This document shows positions 22,178 to 30,592 of a stretch of DNA of 64,000 nt, in pieces; the stretch's first letter is position 1; each line of letters opens with the position of its first letter. The translations under genes were made by a program, and so were the position numbers. The notes under the pieces are model-generated. The model saw nothing but the letters and a program-made list of their open reading frames with translations, did no database searches and was not told where the DNA came from. Origin of the DNA: Siphonobacter aquaeclarae (GTDB lineage Bacteria; Bacteroidota; Bacteroidia; Cytophagales; Spirosomataceae); assembly GCF_900103285.1 (NCBI RefSeq), contig NZ_FNGS01000006.1, positions 310,001 to 374,000 on the forward strand, given 5' to 3'.

Positions 22178-22194
22178 GTGGTCACGTAGGGATT
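22178..22194. repeat. attR, 17-bp direct repeat inside tRNA-Arg
   Basis: Identical to 5122-5138. It covers the discriminator base, the acceptor 3' strand and part of the T arm, so integration restores a complete tRNA. Confidence 0.85.
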
Positions 22195-22252
22195 CGAACC
22201 CCAAACCTCCTGATCCGTAGTCAGGTGCTCTATCCAATTGAGCTACGTAACC
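22179..22252 (-). tRNA. tRNA-Arg (anticodon ACG)
   Basis: The minus strand folds as a cloverleaf of 74 bases: acceptor GGTTACG / CGTGACC with discriminator A, D arm AGCTC...GAGC, anticodon stem CCTGA/TCAGG with loop CTACGGA, and T arm with GGTTCGAATCC. The anticodon is ACG (plus-strand 22216-22218). CCA is not encoded. This is the integration target of the element. Confidence 0.95.
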
Positions 22253-22362
22253 GACTTTCCTAAAGGGCTTTGTTTTTTGTTTCGTTGTTTCTTTCGTGCC
22301 GATCGGGAATGCAAAAGTAGTGTTTCAAAGTGCCCTTGGCAAGTCCTGAGGCACTTTTTTTT

Positions 22363-23499
22363 CTAATTATTTTGTTCCGGGCTGAGTTTCAGGGCGTTCT
22401 GATAGTGATTTAAAATGCGTTTTGTGCGGAGGTACCGGCCAACGTTGTACTCGTCGTAGTTGGCATCCCCCGGAATCACACTCGAAAGCAGCACATAGTT
22501 TGACGCATGAATGAACTGGTTATTCCCCACCCACATCGCCACGTGTACCACCTTCTCGGTGCCGTCATCGTTTTTCTTGCCGAAAAAGAGCAAATCGCCG
22601 GGGTGTAGTGCCGACCAGTTTTTCTCCGTGTCCACCAGCTCGCCCGAATGTACCTGCTGAGAAGCGTCACGCGGGAGCTGCACGCCATTGAGAAAATACA
22701 CCGTCTTCGTGAAACCGGAACAGTCTACGCCCTTGAACGACGTCCCTCCCCAGAGATAGGGAAGACCCATCAGTTTTTCTGACGTTTGTACGAGGGAGTT
22801 TTCTGTTATCTTCAACGAAGCCAGCCACTCCTTGTAGAACTTCGCGTCTTTCTTCATAATAAACGCGCTACGGCCATCCGGGTAGGTTACCTCGTAAAAA
22901 GCTCCCTTTTCGCCTTTAAAGGCCACCAGATCGCCCGAAACGATGTCGGAGACCGTCTGACTGTTCGCGTCGGCTTTTGTGTACGAGAACGCGTAGGGGG
23001 CGAGTACGATCAGTTTGCGGGCTTTCTGCCAGGCTTCGGCCTCCGCGTCGGTCACGAGGTGTACCGATCCCTGATCCACCCAGGAGATGTACTCGTCGGG
23101 CGTTTGCACCTGCAGCCAGGAGCCGTCTTTGTCCCATACCTTCAGCGGCGTGCCGAGCAGCGCCTGCGTGGCCATCTCGGCCGAATGCTGCGGCGCCGAG
23201 CGGATGTTACAGACGGATACGCGCACAATGGCCTTTGTTTTTTCGAGGTCGGCAGACGGCAGTACCCTGATTTCGTCTTTCAGTCCCGGCGCCTGCGCGA
23301 GTAACTCCTGTTTGGCGGCGGGGAGGTTGGTTTTGCCGGTCAGGCGACCGTCGTCCGTCGCCTGCACCTGAAAAATAGCCGTGCGCTTATCCGGTGCATA
23401 TTTTTTCTGCACAGCGGTAATGAGTTCGTTCATCGGTTTTTGCTGGGAGAAGGCGGGCGCTGCGAGCAGACAGGCCGCCAGAAACAGGTATTTTTTCAT
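22363..23499 (-). CDS. NlpC/P60 peptidase, YkfC-like murein dipeptidyl-peptidase
   Basis: ATG 23499 gives a clean signal peptide (MKKYLFLAACLLAAPAFSQ); an ATG five codons upstream is an alternative. Two SH3-like domains precede the NlpC/P60 domain with catalytic Cys in GVDCSGF and His in VVHVAMW, plus FIHAS. Such enzymes cut gamma-D-Glu-diaminopimelate bonds in murein peptides. It is the last gene of a leftward four-gene operon with a dipeptide epimerase, which supports a role in murein peptide recycling or use. Confidence 0.85.
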   Translation of the reverse strand: MKKYLFLAACLLAAPAFSQQKPMNELITAVQKKYAPDKRTAIFQVQATDDGRLTGKTNLPAAKQELLAQAPGLKDEIRVLPSADLEKTKAIVRVSVCNIRSAPQHSAEMATQALLGTPLKVWDKDGSWLQVQTPDEYISWVDQGSVHLVTDAEAEAWQKARKLIVLAPYAFSYTKADANSQTVSDIVSGDLVAFKGEKGAFYEVTYPDGRSAFIMKKDAKFYKEWLASLKITENSLVQTSEKLMGLPYLWGGTSFKGVDCSGFTKTVYFLNGVQLPRDASQQVHSGELVDTEKNWSALHPGDLLFFGKKNDDGTEKVVHVAMWVGNNQFIHASNYVLLSSVIPGDANYDEYNVGRYLRTKRILNHYQNALKLSPEQNN

Positions 23500-23503
23500 T
23501 GTC

Positions 23504-24742
23504 TTATTTGTCATAGGAAACCCTGAACCGGGTGAGATCCGGTCGGCGCGGGCGTTGACGGGTCAATTCATAGTCATACACAGCCTGCCCCAGGTACTTC
23601 AGGAAGGGATAGCCGACCGTTTCGTAATCGTACTTGTCGTCGTTGAAAATTTCGTCTTCGTTGGCATAGATCACGGCCGTCAGCATAAACTCAATTCCCT
23701 TGTCAAAATCGACGATGTAGGCGTTGTCGAGCGTAAACCCGTATGCGCCACCGATTTTGTTAAAGATACGCAGCGTTGGCTTTGCGTCCTTCTCCGCTCC
23801 GTAAATGAAGAATTTGCAGACGGCAGGCCATATGTTCGGATACTTCGGCGACTTTGATTCCGTCGGTAACTCGCTCATATACTGATAGAGAAAGCGGTAA
23901 TCGTCGGGTGTAATGTCAAAGCGTTTCTGTTTGTCCACGTCGTCCGGAAACAAAATAGCCTTGAGTATTTCGTGCTGGTCGGGGAGGGAGAAATAGTTCT
24001 TCTGGGTGAAGTCCATCGGCTTGTCTACCAGTGTTTCTCCCCCGTAAAAATTAGCGCCGCCAGTCATGTAGCCCTTGCCCAGCAGCAAGGAGGCAGCGGG
24101 GAAATAGTTCTTCGTTCCGATCGCCATAGGTTGCCGGTACCGGACGTTGCCTTTTTCATCCAGAAACCGGACCGGATTAGTATGCCGATTTTGTTCCGGC
24201 GACAACGGAATCGACAGGCGGTGAACCAGACGCAGGTCTTTGTACCCCTTCGCGTGAAGGCCGTCGTTCAGCGCCTCCTGCCCGACGAATTCGTACAGAC
24301 GGTTGAAGGCGTCGTTGTCCGACACCAACAAAATCTTCTTGATGTAATGCTCCACGCTCGGCAGTCCGCTCGTGGCGGTTGTATCCCGTTCAACGGCGGT
24401 CTGTCCGGGTTCTCCGGCTTCCGTCAACATCGGCGCATTTCGGGGGATTCCAAGCTTCTTCAGCTTTTCCAGTGCCATGAGGCTCGTCGGAAGTTTGACG
24501 GTACTGGCCGGGTAGAAATACGGCTCGGCATTGACACGATAACCATAGGTGCGAAAATGCGGATGGTTTTTCTTATCCCGGTCGATTTGCGTGTACAGAA
24601 TCTGAATGCGGTATTTTGCCGGATTTTCGAGGAAACGCCCGAATTGTTCCGGTTTCGACTGCATCAGTTTTTCGAGGGAAAAGTCCTGAGCCGACGCCAT
24701 CAGCGGCAGGGCGAGCAGGAGTGAAAGCAGGCGGAGTTTCAT
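23504..24742 (-). CDS. Exported serine hydrolase (class A beta-lactamase-like)
   Basis: A signal peptide (LLSLLLALPLMASA) and the three active-site motifs of the family: SxxK as STVK in FYPASTVKLP, SDN in LLVSDNDAF, and a KxG box in FNKIGGAYG. The protein is 412 residues, longer than a classical beta-lactamase. Given the murein-peptide genes around it, a peptidase or esterase on cell-wall fragments is more likely than a true resistance enzyme, but substrate cannot be read from sequence. Confidence 0.75.
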   Translation of the reverse strand: MKLRLLSLLLALPLMASAQDFSLEKLMQSKPEQFGRFLENPAKYRIQILYTQIDRDKKNHPHFRTYGYRVNAEPYFYPASTVKLPTSLMALEKLKKLGIPRNAPMLTEAGEPGQTAVERDTTATSGLPSVEHYIKKILLVSDNDAFNRLYEFVGQEALNDGLHAKGYKDLRLVHRLSIPLSPEQNRHTNPVRFLDEKGNVRYRQPMAIGTKNYFPAASLLLGKGYMTGGANFYGGETLVDKPMDFTQKNYFSLPDQHEILKAILFPDDVDKQKRFDITPDDYRFLYQYMSELPTESKSPKYPNIWPAVCKFFIYGAEKDAKPTLRIFNKIGGAYGFTLDNAYIVDFDKGIEFMLTAVIYANEDEIFNDDKYDYETVGYPFLKYLGQAVYDYELTRQRPRRPDLTRFRVSYDK

Positions 24743-25800
24743 GCAAAGAATCGGTTCAGGGCCCGGGCGATCGTCACGAGGTCTTCCGGGGTATGCAAAG
24801 GAGTGATAACCAGGCGGGTAATCGCCGGATCGTTCGGTCCGGGATAGGGGAAGCAGGCGGTCAGAATACCCTCTGTTTCGAGGAATTCATGCAGTCCGGC
24901 TTGTGTCGTCGTAAACGCCGGGTACCGCTCAAACCAGCGGAGCGACAGCAGATTAGGCGCAATCAGCTCTGTAAAGGCCCGCACCGATGCCATCAATTGC
25001 GCATGAGCGGCTTCATACAACCCGAACGACTGCGTCAGCGCCCACAGAAATCCCGGACTTGCGGGGCTCGCCCCGGTAAACATCGGAAACTGCCGGATCG
25101 CGGCAAGGTCTGCAGCCGGGCCTAAAATCACCCCGGCCGGTACACCGAGGGCTTTGTTTAACGACGCGACGACAAATACCCTGACCAATTGATGATGAGT
25201 CAACTGCTTGTAAATGCCACGTCCGCCTTCCCCAAAAACGCCTATTCCGTGAGAATCATCGACTAGTAGCGTAATCCGTTTATGATCCGGTAATTGGCTG
25301 ATCCAGTCAAACGGTACAGGTTCCACATGCGGCGAGCCGATGGAATCGGTCACGATGACAATGTCCGCTGCGCGGTCCTTCCGGATGCGGTCAGCCAACG
25401 TTCCGAACCAGTTGTCGTCCGCCGAAACTGAAAACCGCGGGCCGCGTACCGCCGGATGGCTCGTTGGCGAATAGTAAAACGACGCTTTCGGCAGGCTGCC
25501 AGTCAGCCACTGAATCGCCGTTTGCCCCGCCAGCATACCCGACGATACCGTCAGTGCCGCCGGCGCGCCGGTCCAGTCTGCCAGGGCTGTTTCGGCCTGC
25601 TCATAGACCTTCAGTCTCAGGGTATTGCTCCGGGAGCTGCCCCAGTTGGTTCCGGTTTGAGTCAGTCCCTCGAGTACCCGTTCCCGGAAAACCGCGTTCC
25701 CGGCCATGCCGAGGTACGATGTGCCGCTGCACCAGAGGCGCTCGCCTCCCGGTGTCTGAACGGTGCGACCGGGGACCTGCCCTGTATAAAATGTATTCAT
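24739..25800 (-). CDS. PLP-dependent aminotransferase class I/II (KBL/AONS-like)
   Basis: 353 residues with the outline of alpha-oxoamine synthases: Gly/Ser-rich start (SSRSNTLRLKVYEQAE), the cofactor Asp/His region (LLVDDSHGIGVFGEGGRG) and the Schiff-base Lys in VVASLNKALGVPAG. The N-terminal part is shorter than in 8-amino-7-oxononanoate synthases, and no biotin gene is near. It overlaps both neighbours by four bases (24739-24742 and 25797-25800), so it belongs to the murein-peptide operon. The substrate is unknown. Confidence 0.75.
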   Translation of the reverse strand: MNTFYTGQVPGRTVQTPGGERLWCSGTSYLGMAGNAVFRERVLEGLTQTGTNWGSSRSNTLRLKVYEQAETALADWTGAPAALTVSSGMLAGQTAIQWLTGSLPKASFYYSPTSHPAVRGPRFSVSADDNWFGTLADRIRKDRAADIVIVTDSIGSPHVEPVPFDWISQLPDHKRITLLVDDSHGIGVFGEGGRGIYKQLTHHQLVRVFVVASLNKALGVPAGVILGPAADLAAIRQFPMFTGASPASPGFLWALTQSFGLYEAAHAQLMASVRAFTELIAPNLLSLRWFERYPAFTTTQAGLHEFLETEGILTACFPYPGPNDPAITRLVITPLHTPEDLVTIARALNRFFA

Positions 25801-26816
25801 GCCTTCAACAAACCAGCGCCGGTGCCGTTTGCATCGGCATAGAGAACTTTACCATAGTCGATTGTGACACCGGTCGAAACATCGTCGTCGACGAGTAAGA
25901 TACCATCCATGTCAACGTAATCGAGCAGCGGAAGCAATTGGGCAATGGCCGAGCAGCCAACGTTCGACTCCGTCATGCAGCCCACCATTACTTTCAAGCC
26001 TAGTCGGCGGGCATGCGCAATCATCCGCCGGGCGGGAGTCAGGCCGCCGCATTTCATCAACTTGATATTGATTCCGTGGAAGAACCCGTAGCAACGGGCT
26101 ACGTCTTCTTCGACGATACAACTCTCATCGGCCAGCAGGGGCAGGGCCGACTCGGCATAGACGCGCTTCATACCTTCCCAATTGGTCGCTTTCATCGGCT
26201 GTTCGATGAATTCGACACCCAGCTCCCTGAGCGCGTAGGAATTACGGATGGTTTCTTCGACGTCCCAGGCCGTATTGGCGTCTACCCGGAAGATGGCGTC
26301 CGTATGTTTCCGGAGCTCGCGAATGATGGCGATATCGTCTTTCGTTCCCAGTTTGATTTTATAAAGGGGAAACGGCATCTCCTTCATTTTCTCCACCATC
26401 TTTTCGACGGTATCGATACCGATGGTGTAGTCGGTAATCGGGTTCCGGGAAGGGTCGAGGCCCCAGACCTCATACAATTTTTTGCCGGCTTTTTTGGCGT
26501 ACAGGTCGTTATAGGCGACGTCCAGCGCACACAAAGCAAAGGGATGGTCGTTTTTGAGATGCGGTTCGATGAAGGCATAAAATTCCTCCGGCGTGCCGCC
26601 CGGGTAGTGTTCGATGAGGCTCCGGACGCTGTCCAGCTGAGCCTTCATTCCCTCGATAAAAACCCCGTAATAGGTGGTTTCGGTTGCTTCTCCGTAGCCG
26701 GAAAAAGCGCCGTCCCGCAGTTCGACGATCAGCGTAGGCTGCACATTGCGGGATTCGTGGGTGATCGTAAATGTGTGACGCAGGCGAAGCGTGTGGACGT
26801 GAAAATGAAGTTCCAA
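25797..26816 (-). CDS. L-Ala-D/L-Glu (dipeptide) epimerase
   Basis: A member of the enolase superfamily, mandelate-racemase/MLE group: YKIKLG with the KxK base pair (near residue 150), metal ligands in RVDANTAW, EQPM and LLADESC, and KLMKCGG near the end. This pattern is that of dipeptide epimerases (YcjG/YkfB), which act on L-Ala-D-Glu from murein. TTG 26816 (MELHFHV) is the likely start, as no ATG is available; the frame is open to 26849. First gene of the operon. Confidence 0.85.
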   Translation of the reverse strand: MELHFHVHTLRLRHTFTITHESRNVQPTLIVELRDGAFSGYGEATETTYYGVFIEGMKAQLDSVRSLIEHYPGGTPEEFYAFIEPHLKNDHPFALCALDVAYNDLYAKKAGKKLYEVWGLDPSRNPITDYTIGIDTVEKMVEKMKEMPFPLYKIKLGTKDDIAIIRELRKHTDAIFRVDANTAWDVEETIRNSYALRELGVEFIEQPMKATNWEGMKRVYAESALPLLADESCIVEEDVARCYGFFHGINIKLMKCGGLTPARRMIAHARRLGLKVMVGCMTESNVGCSAIAQLLPLLDYVDMDGILLVDDDVSTGVTIDYGKVLYADANGTGAGLLKA

Positions 26817-27067
26817 GTCGATCAGAAGTGTAATGAAACCATTAGACAAGATCCTGCGGGTTCAGGCAGGTAAAGATGCACAAACCCGCACGACTGAACA
26901 AAATTGTGCATTTTTATGAAACAAGAGTCGATTCTTCGGGATATCTGTAAAACTTTCTCCCGTTTCTATGGCCGGACGCAGGAATCGCCGCCGCTTTCCG
27001 AACGGTCGCCAAAAATCTCTCCCGAATCCGTATCTTTGAGTGTCAACTGATTACCACACCCTGAATC

Positions 27068-28027
27068 GTGAAAAGTACGTTTTCTCCCGCGGTGGCTGTC
27101 CGCCAACTAAGCAGTCGCCGGGTATTTTTCTTGCGTTGCCTGGCCTGGGGCTTGCTGGCGGTTACGCTCGCAGGCAGACTGGGCGCCTGGTTTTTCGTTT
27201 TTGAACTCTTCAGTCATTTTGCGGTACAATGCGTAGGCGCGGGTCTCGGGTTGCTCTATTTCGTCCGGAAAGACCGCGGTGCATTGTTTGCCGTAGGCGT
27301 ATCACTGCTGATTCAGGGCTGGCAGGTTGCTCCGTGGATAGCATGGAACGCCGCGCCGGCTTCTGCGAAAGAAGGTATCCGCGTGATGCATGCGAACGTA
27401 CTCTATGCCAATACGGCATACCCTGAAGTCTTCCGTGCGTTGGAAGAAGAGGATGCCGATGTATTGTTTATCGCGGAAGTCACGCCACCATTCTACCATG
27501 CGTTTCGCACCCGCTTCCGGCAGCGGTATCCTTACCAGTATATGGTCTATGCCAAATCCCGGTTTCATGTGCTTGTCGGGAGTCGTACTCCTTTGAAAAT
27601 CAACCATGAAGCGGTAACGGCAAACCGGATGCTGGAAGCGACGACGGTAATTCGCGGCAAAACGGTCGCGCTTGTTTCCGTGCATCCAAAGACGCCCATC
27701 GAATCGTCCTGGTTTGCTTCGCGGAACAAACGCCTGGCCGGCGCCTTTGCGGCGGCTTCCGGTCGGCGGGAGCCGGCTATTCTGGCCGGCGACTTCAATG
27801 TCAGTGTGTTTTCACCTGTATATCAGGCCCTCGTGGAACAGTCGGATTTGCAGGCGAGCCGGAAAGGTTTTGGTATTTTGCCAACCTACCGCAACGGCTA
27901 CGGGCCACTGATGATCCCGATTGACCATATTCTGACGAACAGGGGTTTTCGGACTACGTCCTTCCGAACCAAGGACATTCCCGGATCGGACCATAAAGCA
28001 ATTATCGCCGATCTTCAGTTCCGCTGA
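27068..28027 (+). CDS. Membrane-anchored endonuclease/exonuclease/phosphatase family protein
   Basis: GTG 27068 starts a protein with two hydrophobic segments in the first 90 residues (WGLLAVTLAGRLGAWFFVFEL; ALFAVGVSLLIQG). The EEP fold follows: MHANVLYANT, FIAEV, LAGDFNV, IPIDHILT and GSDHKAIIADL, with all catalytic Asp/Asn/His present. It may be a membrane-bound phosphodiesterase or nuclease facing the periplasm. The specific substrate is not evident. Confidence 0.85.
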   Translation: MKSTFSPAVAVRQLSSRRVFFLRCLAWGLLAVTLAGRLGAWFFVFELFSHFAVQCVGAGLGLLYFVRKDRGALFAVGVSLLIQGWQVAPWIAWNAAPASAKEGIRVMHANVLYANTAYPEVFRALEEEDADVLFIAEVTPPFYHAFRTRFRQRYPYQYMVYAKSRFHVLVGSRTPLKINHEAVTANRMLEATTVIRGKTVALVSVHPKTPIESSWFASRNKRLAGAFAAASGRREPAILAGDFNVSVFSPVYQALVEQSDLQASRKGFGILPTYRNGYGPLMIPIDHILTNRGFRTTSFRTKDIPGSDHKAIIADLQFR

Positions 28028-28035
28028 AAAACAAA

Positions 28036-28066
28036 CGAGCAGTTCCACCGAAGTGAAACTGCTCGC
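28036..28066. terminator. Terminator between convergent genes
   Basis: CGAGCAGTT (28036-28044) pairs with AACTGCTCG (28057-28065). On the minus strand it is followed by GTTTGTTTTT, so it serves mainly the leftward gene at 28102. Confidence 0.75.
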
Positions 28067-28101
28067 TGCGTTTTGAGGGGAGAGTCCGGACGAACCTAAT
28101 C

Positions 28102-28794
28102 TTAGTTAGTGGGAATGAATGTGGCCTGAACCGCGCGGATATACAGCGGGTTGGCGCCTTTGTAGCGGGAGTCGAGACCAAAAATGACCCAGAGTTCGCC
28201 TTTGTCGTTGGACTTGGCCTTGTAGGGGACACTTTGGTTGCTGCGCTGGATTTCCTTGAACGTCGTCGCGTTTTGTCCCGTTTTGATGTTACCGAGGACA
28301 ATCAGGTCAGTACCGCTCGTTGAGTCAGTGGTTCCCTTGTTCAGGTTCAGGATGTTCTTACCACCTTCTACTTTCCGGCCAGGCTGTACGCCTACGGCGC
28401 CGGCCTTGATATAGGACTTACCGCGTGCGCTCGTGTCAGGTGCGTTTGACTGCACAGCGATCTGGAACGTAGTCGAGTAGTTGGTATTTGGTGCGAAACC
28501 TGAGACTTTGGTGGCTACATACGGAAACAGTTCGCCGTTGGTATTGAGGGCTGTGAGCTTCACTACCTTCTTGGTGGCGGAGTCGGCAGGTACGGGCGCT
28601 TTTACTTCCTCATATTTGAACTGAAATTGGGTCGTATCGGCACCTGTGGCGAACTGCGTAAAGCTTGCTCCCCAACCTTGTTTTCCGCCGGTAAAGTCAG
28701 TAGTATACTGGAAATACGGGTCGGACTTATCGTCGTTGCAGCTCATAATCCCGGCGGCCAGGAAGGACAGGCAGATCCATTGAGTCAGTTTCAT
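28102..28794 (-). CDS. Lipoprotein of unknown function (230 aa)
   Basis: A lipoprotein signal (LSFLAAGIMSC, Cys about 19) and a beta-rich mature part (YFQYTTDFTGGKQGWGASFTQF, later FQIAVQSNAPDTSARGKSYIKAGAVG). It looks like a single carbohydrate-binding-like sandwich as in many Bacteroidota surface lipoproteins. No motif for a specific function. Monocistronic between terminators. Confidence 0.65.
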   Translation of the reverse strand: MKLTQWICLSFLAAGIMSCNDDKSDPYFQYTTDFTGGKQGWGASFTQFATGADTTQFQFKYEEVKAPVPADSATKKVVKLTALNTNGELFPYVATKVSGFAPNTNYSTTFQIAVQSNAPDTSARGKSYIKAGAVGVQPGRKVEGGKNILNLNKGTTDSTSGTDLIVLGNIKTGQNATTFKEIQRSNQSVPYKAKSNDKGELWVIFGLDSRYKGANPLYIRAVQATFIPTN

Positions 28795-29083
28795 GGTACG
28801 TTGTTTGAGAAAATGGAGATTTTAAAAATTTCGCACTGAATTCAGTGGCAGACGCAAAAGGTCTGAGAAAGCTTTCCGGTACCATGACCCGGGGTTTTTT
28901 GCGGAAGTTGGATTGGCGGTTGTTAAGAAACGTTAAAGAACGTTAAAAAGGAGAGGTAAGGGGCTGTTTTGAAGGAGGTTAGGAGAGAGAAAAAAGTTTG
29001 GAGTTTAGGGTTTGAGGAATGGGAGGTGGTTGTTTCTCCGATGGCTTATGTGCTTGCTTAGTGGTTTAGTGAAGATACCGGCA

Positions 29084-29132
29084 GGGTAGGCGCAGCCTAC
29101 CCATTAAAAAGTCCGTAGCGGATGCTACGGAC
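29084..29132. repeat. Two adjacent perfect hairpins
   Basis: GGGTAGGC / GCCTACCC at 29084-29102 and GTCCGTAGC / GCTACGGAC at 29111-29132. Neither is followed by a T tract. They directly precede the 84-bp tandem repeat. Confidence 0.6.
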
Positions 29133-29307
29133 GGCGCATCACAAGCGCTTAAGCCAGCCCGGAACAACGCTGCTCGTCAAAAGCAAGTGCTGAAACTACC
29201 CTTATGCATAACTGCCGGCGCATGAAAAGCACTTAGGCCAACCCTGAACACTACTGCTAGCCATGAGCAGGTACTGAACTACCCCTTGTGCTTAACCGGC
29301 GGCGCAT
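29133..29307. repeat. Imperfect 84-bp tandem repeat
   Basis: Units 29133-29216 and 29217-29300 each start with GGCGCAT and share the order AAGC.CTTA.GCCA, a CTGCT core, AGCA.GT.CTGAA.CTACCC and a GCGCAT end. A third GGCGCAT begins at 29301. The 598-base gap 28795-29392 that contains them has no gene I can support; the rest of it is G- and T-rich without clear structure. Confidence 0.6.
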
Positions 29308-29392
29308 AAAAACCGATTGAGTCGCTCCCGTGCGGCAGCGCGGAACGCATATTTCACCCTCAACAATCCCCTAAACTCTAAACCCCAACTCC

Positions 29393-30580
29393 CTACCCCC
29401 TCCCAATCCTCCTTTCAATCTCAAAACATGCCCTGGCATTGTGATACGGGCATTTCCAGGCGGTGATTTTGTCCGCGTCGATGGAAGCGTGATGGGCGGC
29501 GTCCGTGCGGAGGTACCATTCGCCACGTTCTTTGTCCAGGAGGTACTTCTGAATGAATTCCCAGCTTTTCAGGGATTTTTCAAGAAAATGCTGTTTCCCG
29601 GACAACTGATACGCATTGAAATACCCGACCATTTGCTCGCTTAATACCCACCAGCTGCGCTCTTCGTTTTTGTGCCCGGTTTCGGGATTGTATTCGTAGG
29701 TGAGCGCGCCGTCGGGATTCAGGCCTTCAAGGGTAGCTGTTGCCATCCGCAAACTCAGGTCTTTGGTCTTTTGAAGCAGGGGCTTGTCATCCAGTATTTC
29801 CGCGGTCTCGTACAGAAGCCAGGACGCTTCAATGTCGTGGCCATAGGAAATTTCCGGAGAACGAGCCTGCCAGTCTTCCGTAAAAAAAAGACGCATACGT
29901 GCCGTTTCCGGGTCGATGATATGCTCCATGAAGACCTCTTCAAGCAGAGCTTTTGTATGTTTCTTTACCTCCGCATCGGGCCATACCCGGTACAGGTTGG
30001 TAATCGGTTCGATGAGGTGGAGGTGCGTATTCATCGATTTACGGAGCGGCCCTTTACTCAGAATATAGTCGTCTGTATCGGACCAGTCCTGATTGAATGC
30101 TTCAATAAATCCACCGTTTTTTGAATCATAGGCCTTGTCCACCATTACCCGGAAGAGCTTTTGGGCTTCTGCCAGGCCTTCCGGTTGTTTCGTCGTCCTG
30201 TAATATTCACTCAGGCCATAGAGGGCAAAGCCCTGGGCATAGAGTTGTTTTTTCGTGACTTCAGGAAAACCATCGGCACGCACCGACCAATACACGCCTC
30301 CGTATTTCGGGTCCACAAACCGGCTCCGGAGATAGGCAAAGGCCCGGTCGGCGAGCTTGCGATGTACCGGATTTCGGGTGACTTCATAGGCCAGGGAGAA
30401 CGTCCACAAAATCCGCGCGATAAGAACCATGCTGCGTGACGCCGACGGATCCGGCTGATTCCGGACATCGACACGACCATAAAAACCATCCTGACGATCA
30501 GGGGAGTAGGTTTGCCAGTACTGGAGAATCCGGTCAAATTCATGCCGGACTTCCTGGCGAAAAGCTGGAAGAGATAACAT
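29393..30580 (-). CDS. N-acylglucosamine 2-epimerase family (cellobiose 2-epimerase-like)
   Basis: 395 residues of the (alpha/alpha)6-barrel type: GFYGRVD, PSASRSMVLIARILWTFSLAYE, GGVYWSV, NTHLHLIEPITNLYRVWPD, GHDIEASWLLYE and RSWWVLSEQMVGYFNAYQL, with His residues at the positions used by cellobiose 2-epimerases. These enzymes epimerise the reducing-end glucose of beta-1,4 disaccharides. No signal peptide, so cytoplasmic. It lies 12 bases after moeA in the same direction, probably by chance. Confidence 0.85.
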   Translation of the reverse strand: MLSLPAFRQEVRHEFDRILQYWQTYSPDRQDGFYGRVDVRNQPDPSASRSMVLIARILWTFSLAYEVTRNPVHRKLADRAFAYLRSRFVDPKYGGVYWSVRADGFPEVTKKQLYAQGFALYGLSEYYRTTKQPEGLAEAQKLFRVMVDKAYDSKNGGFIEAFNQDWSDTDDYILSKGPLRKSMNTHLHLIEPITNLYRVWPDAEVKKHTKALLEEVFMEHIIDPETARMRLFFTEDWQARSPEISYGHDIEASWLLYETAEILDDKPLLQKTKDLSLRMATATLEGLNPDGALTYEYNPETGHKNEERSWWVLSEQMVGYFNAYQLSGKQHFLEKSLKSWEFIQKYLLDKERGEWYLRTDAAHHASIDADKITAWKCPYHNARACFEIERRIGRG

Positions 30581-30592
30581 CGGTTCAGAGGA

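Larger units (their letters stand above)
5122..22194. mobile_element. Integrated phage-like element in tRNA-Arg (tail-less, RCR-type)
   Basis: The element is bounded by identical 17-bp direct repeats, GTGGTCACGTAGGGATT, at 5122-5138 and 22178-22194. The right copy is the 3' end of tRNA-Arg, and a tyrosine recombinase gene lies beside it. The content is a divergent repressor switch, an HUH replication initiator, an SSB, a long late operon of membrane-anchored proteins with a lytic transglycosylase and a holin-like gene, and a cargo pair. I find no terminase, portal, tail gene, relaxase, T4SS or Zot. That points away from tailed phages, filamentous phages and ICEs and toward a tail-less phage, perhaps with an internal membrane. 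Confidence 0.8.

Noticed and set aside
5122-22194. Integrative conjugative or mobilisable element
   Set aside because: The only HUH protein is Rep_1-like, and no coupling protein, T4SS or typical relaxase is present, while a muralytic enzyme, a holin-like gene and a repressor switch are.
5122-22194. Filamentous (inovirus) prophage
   Set aside because: No Zot-type ATPase is found, and there is a lytic transglycosylase with a holin-like protein, which do not fit extrusion without lysis.
29133-29307. CRISPR array
   Set aside because: Only two units of 84 bp with no repeat/spacer structure and no cas genes anywhere in the window.
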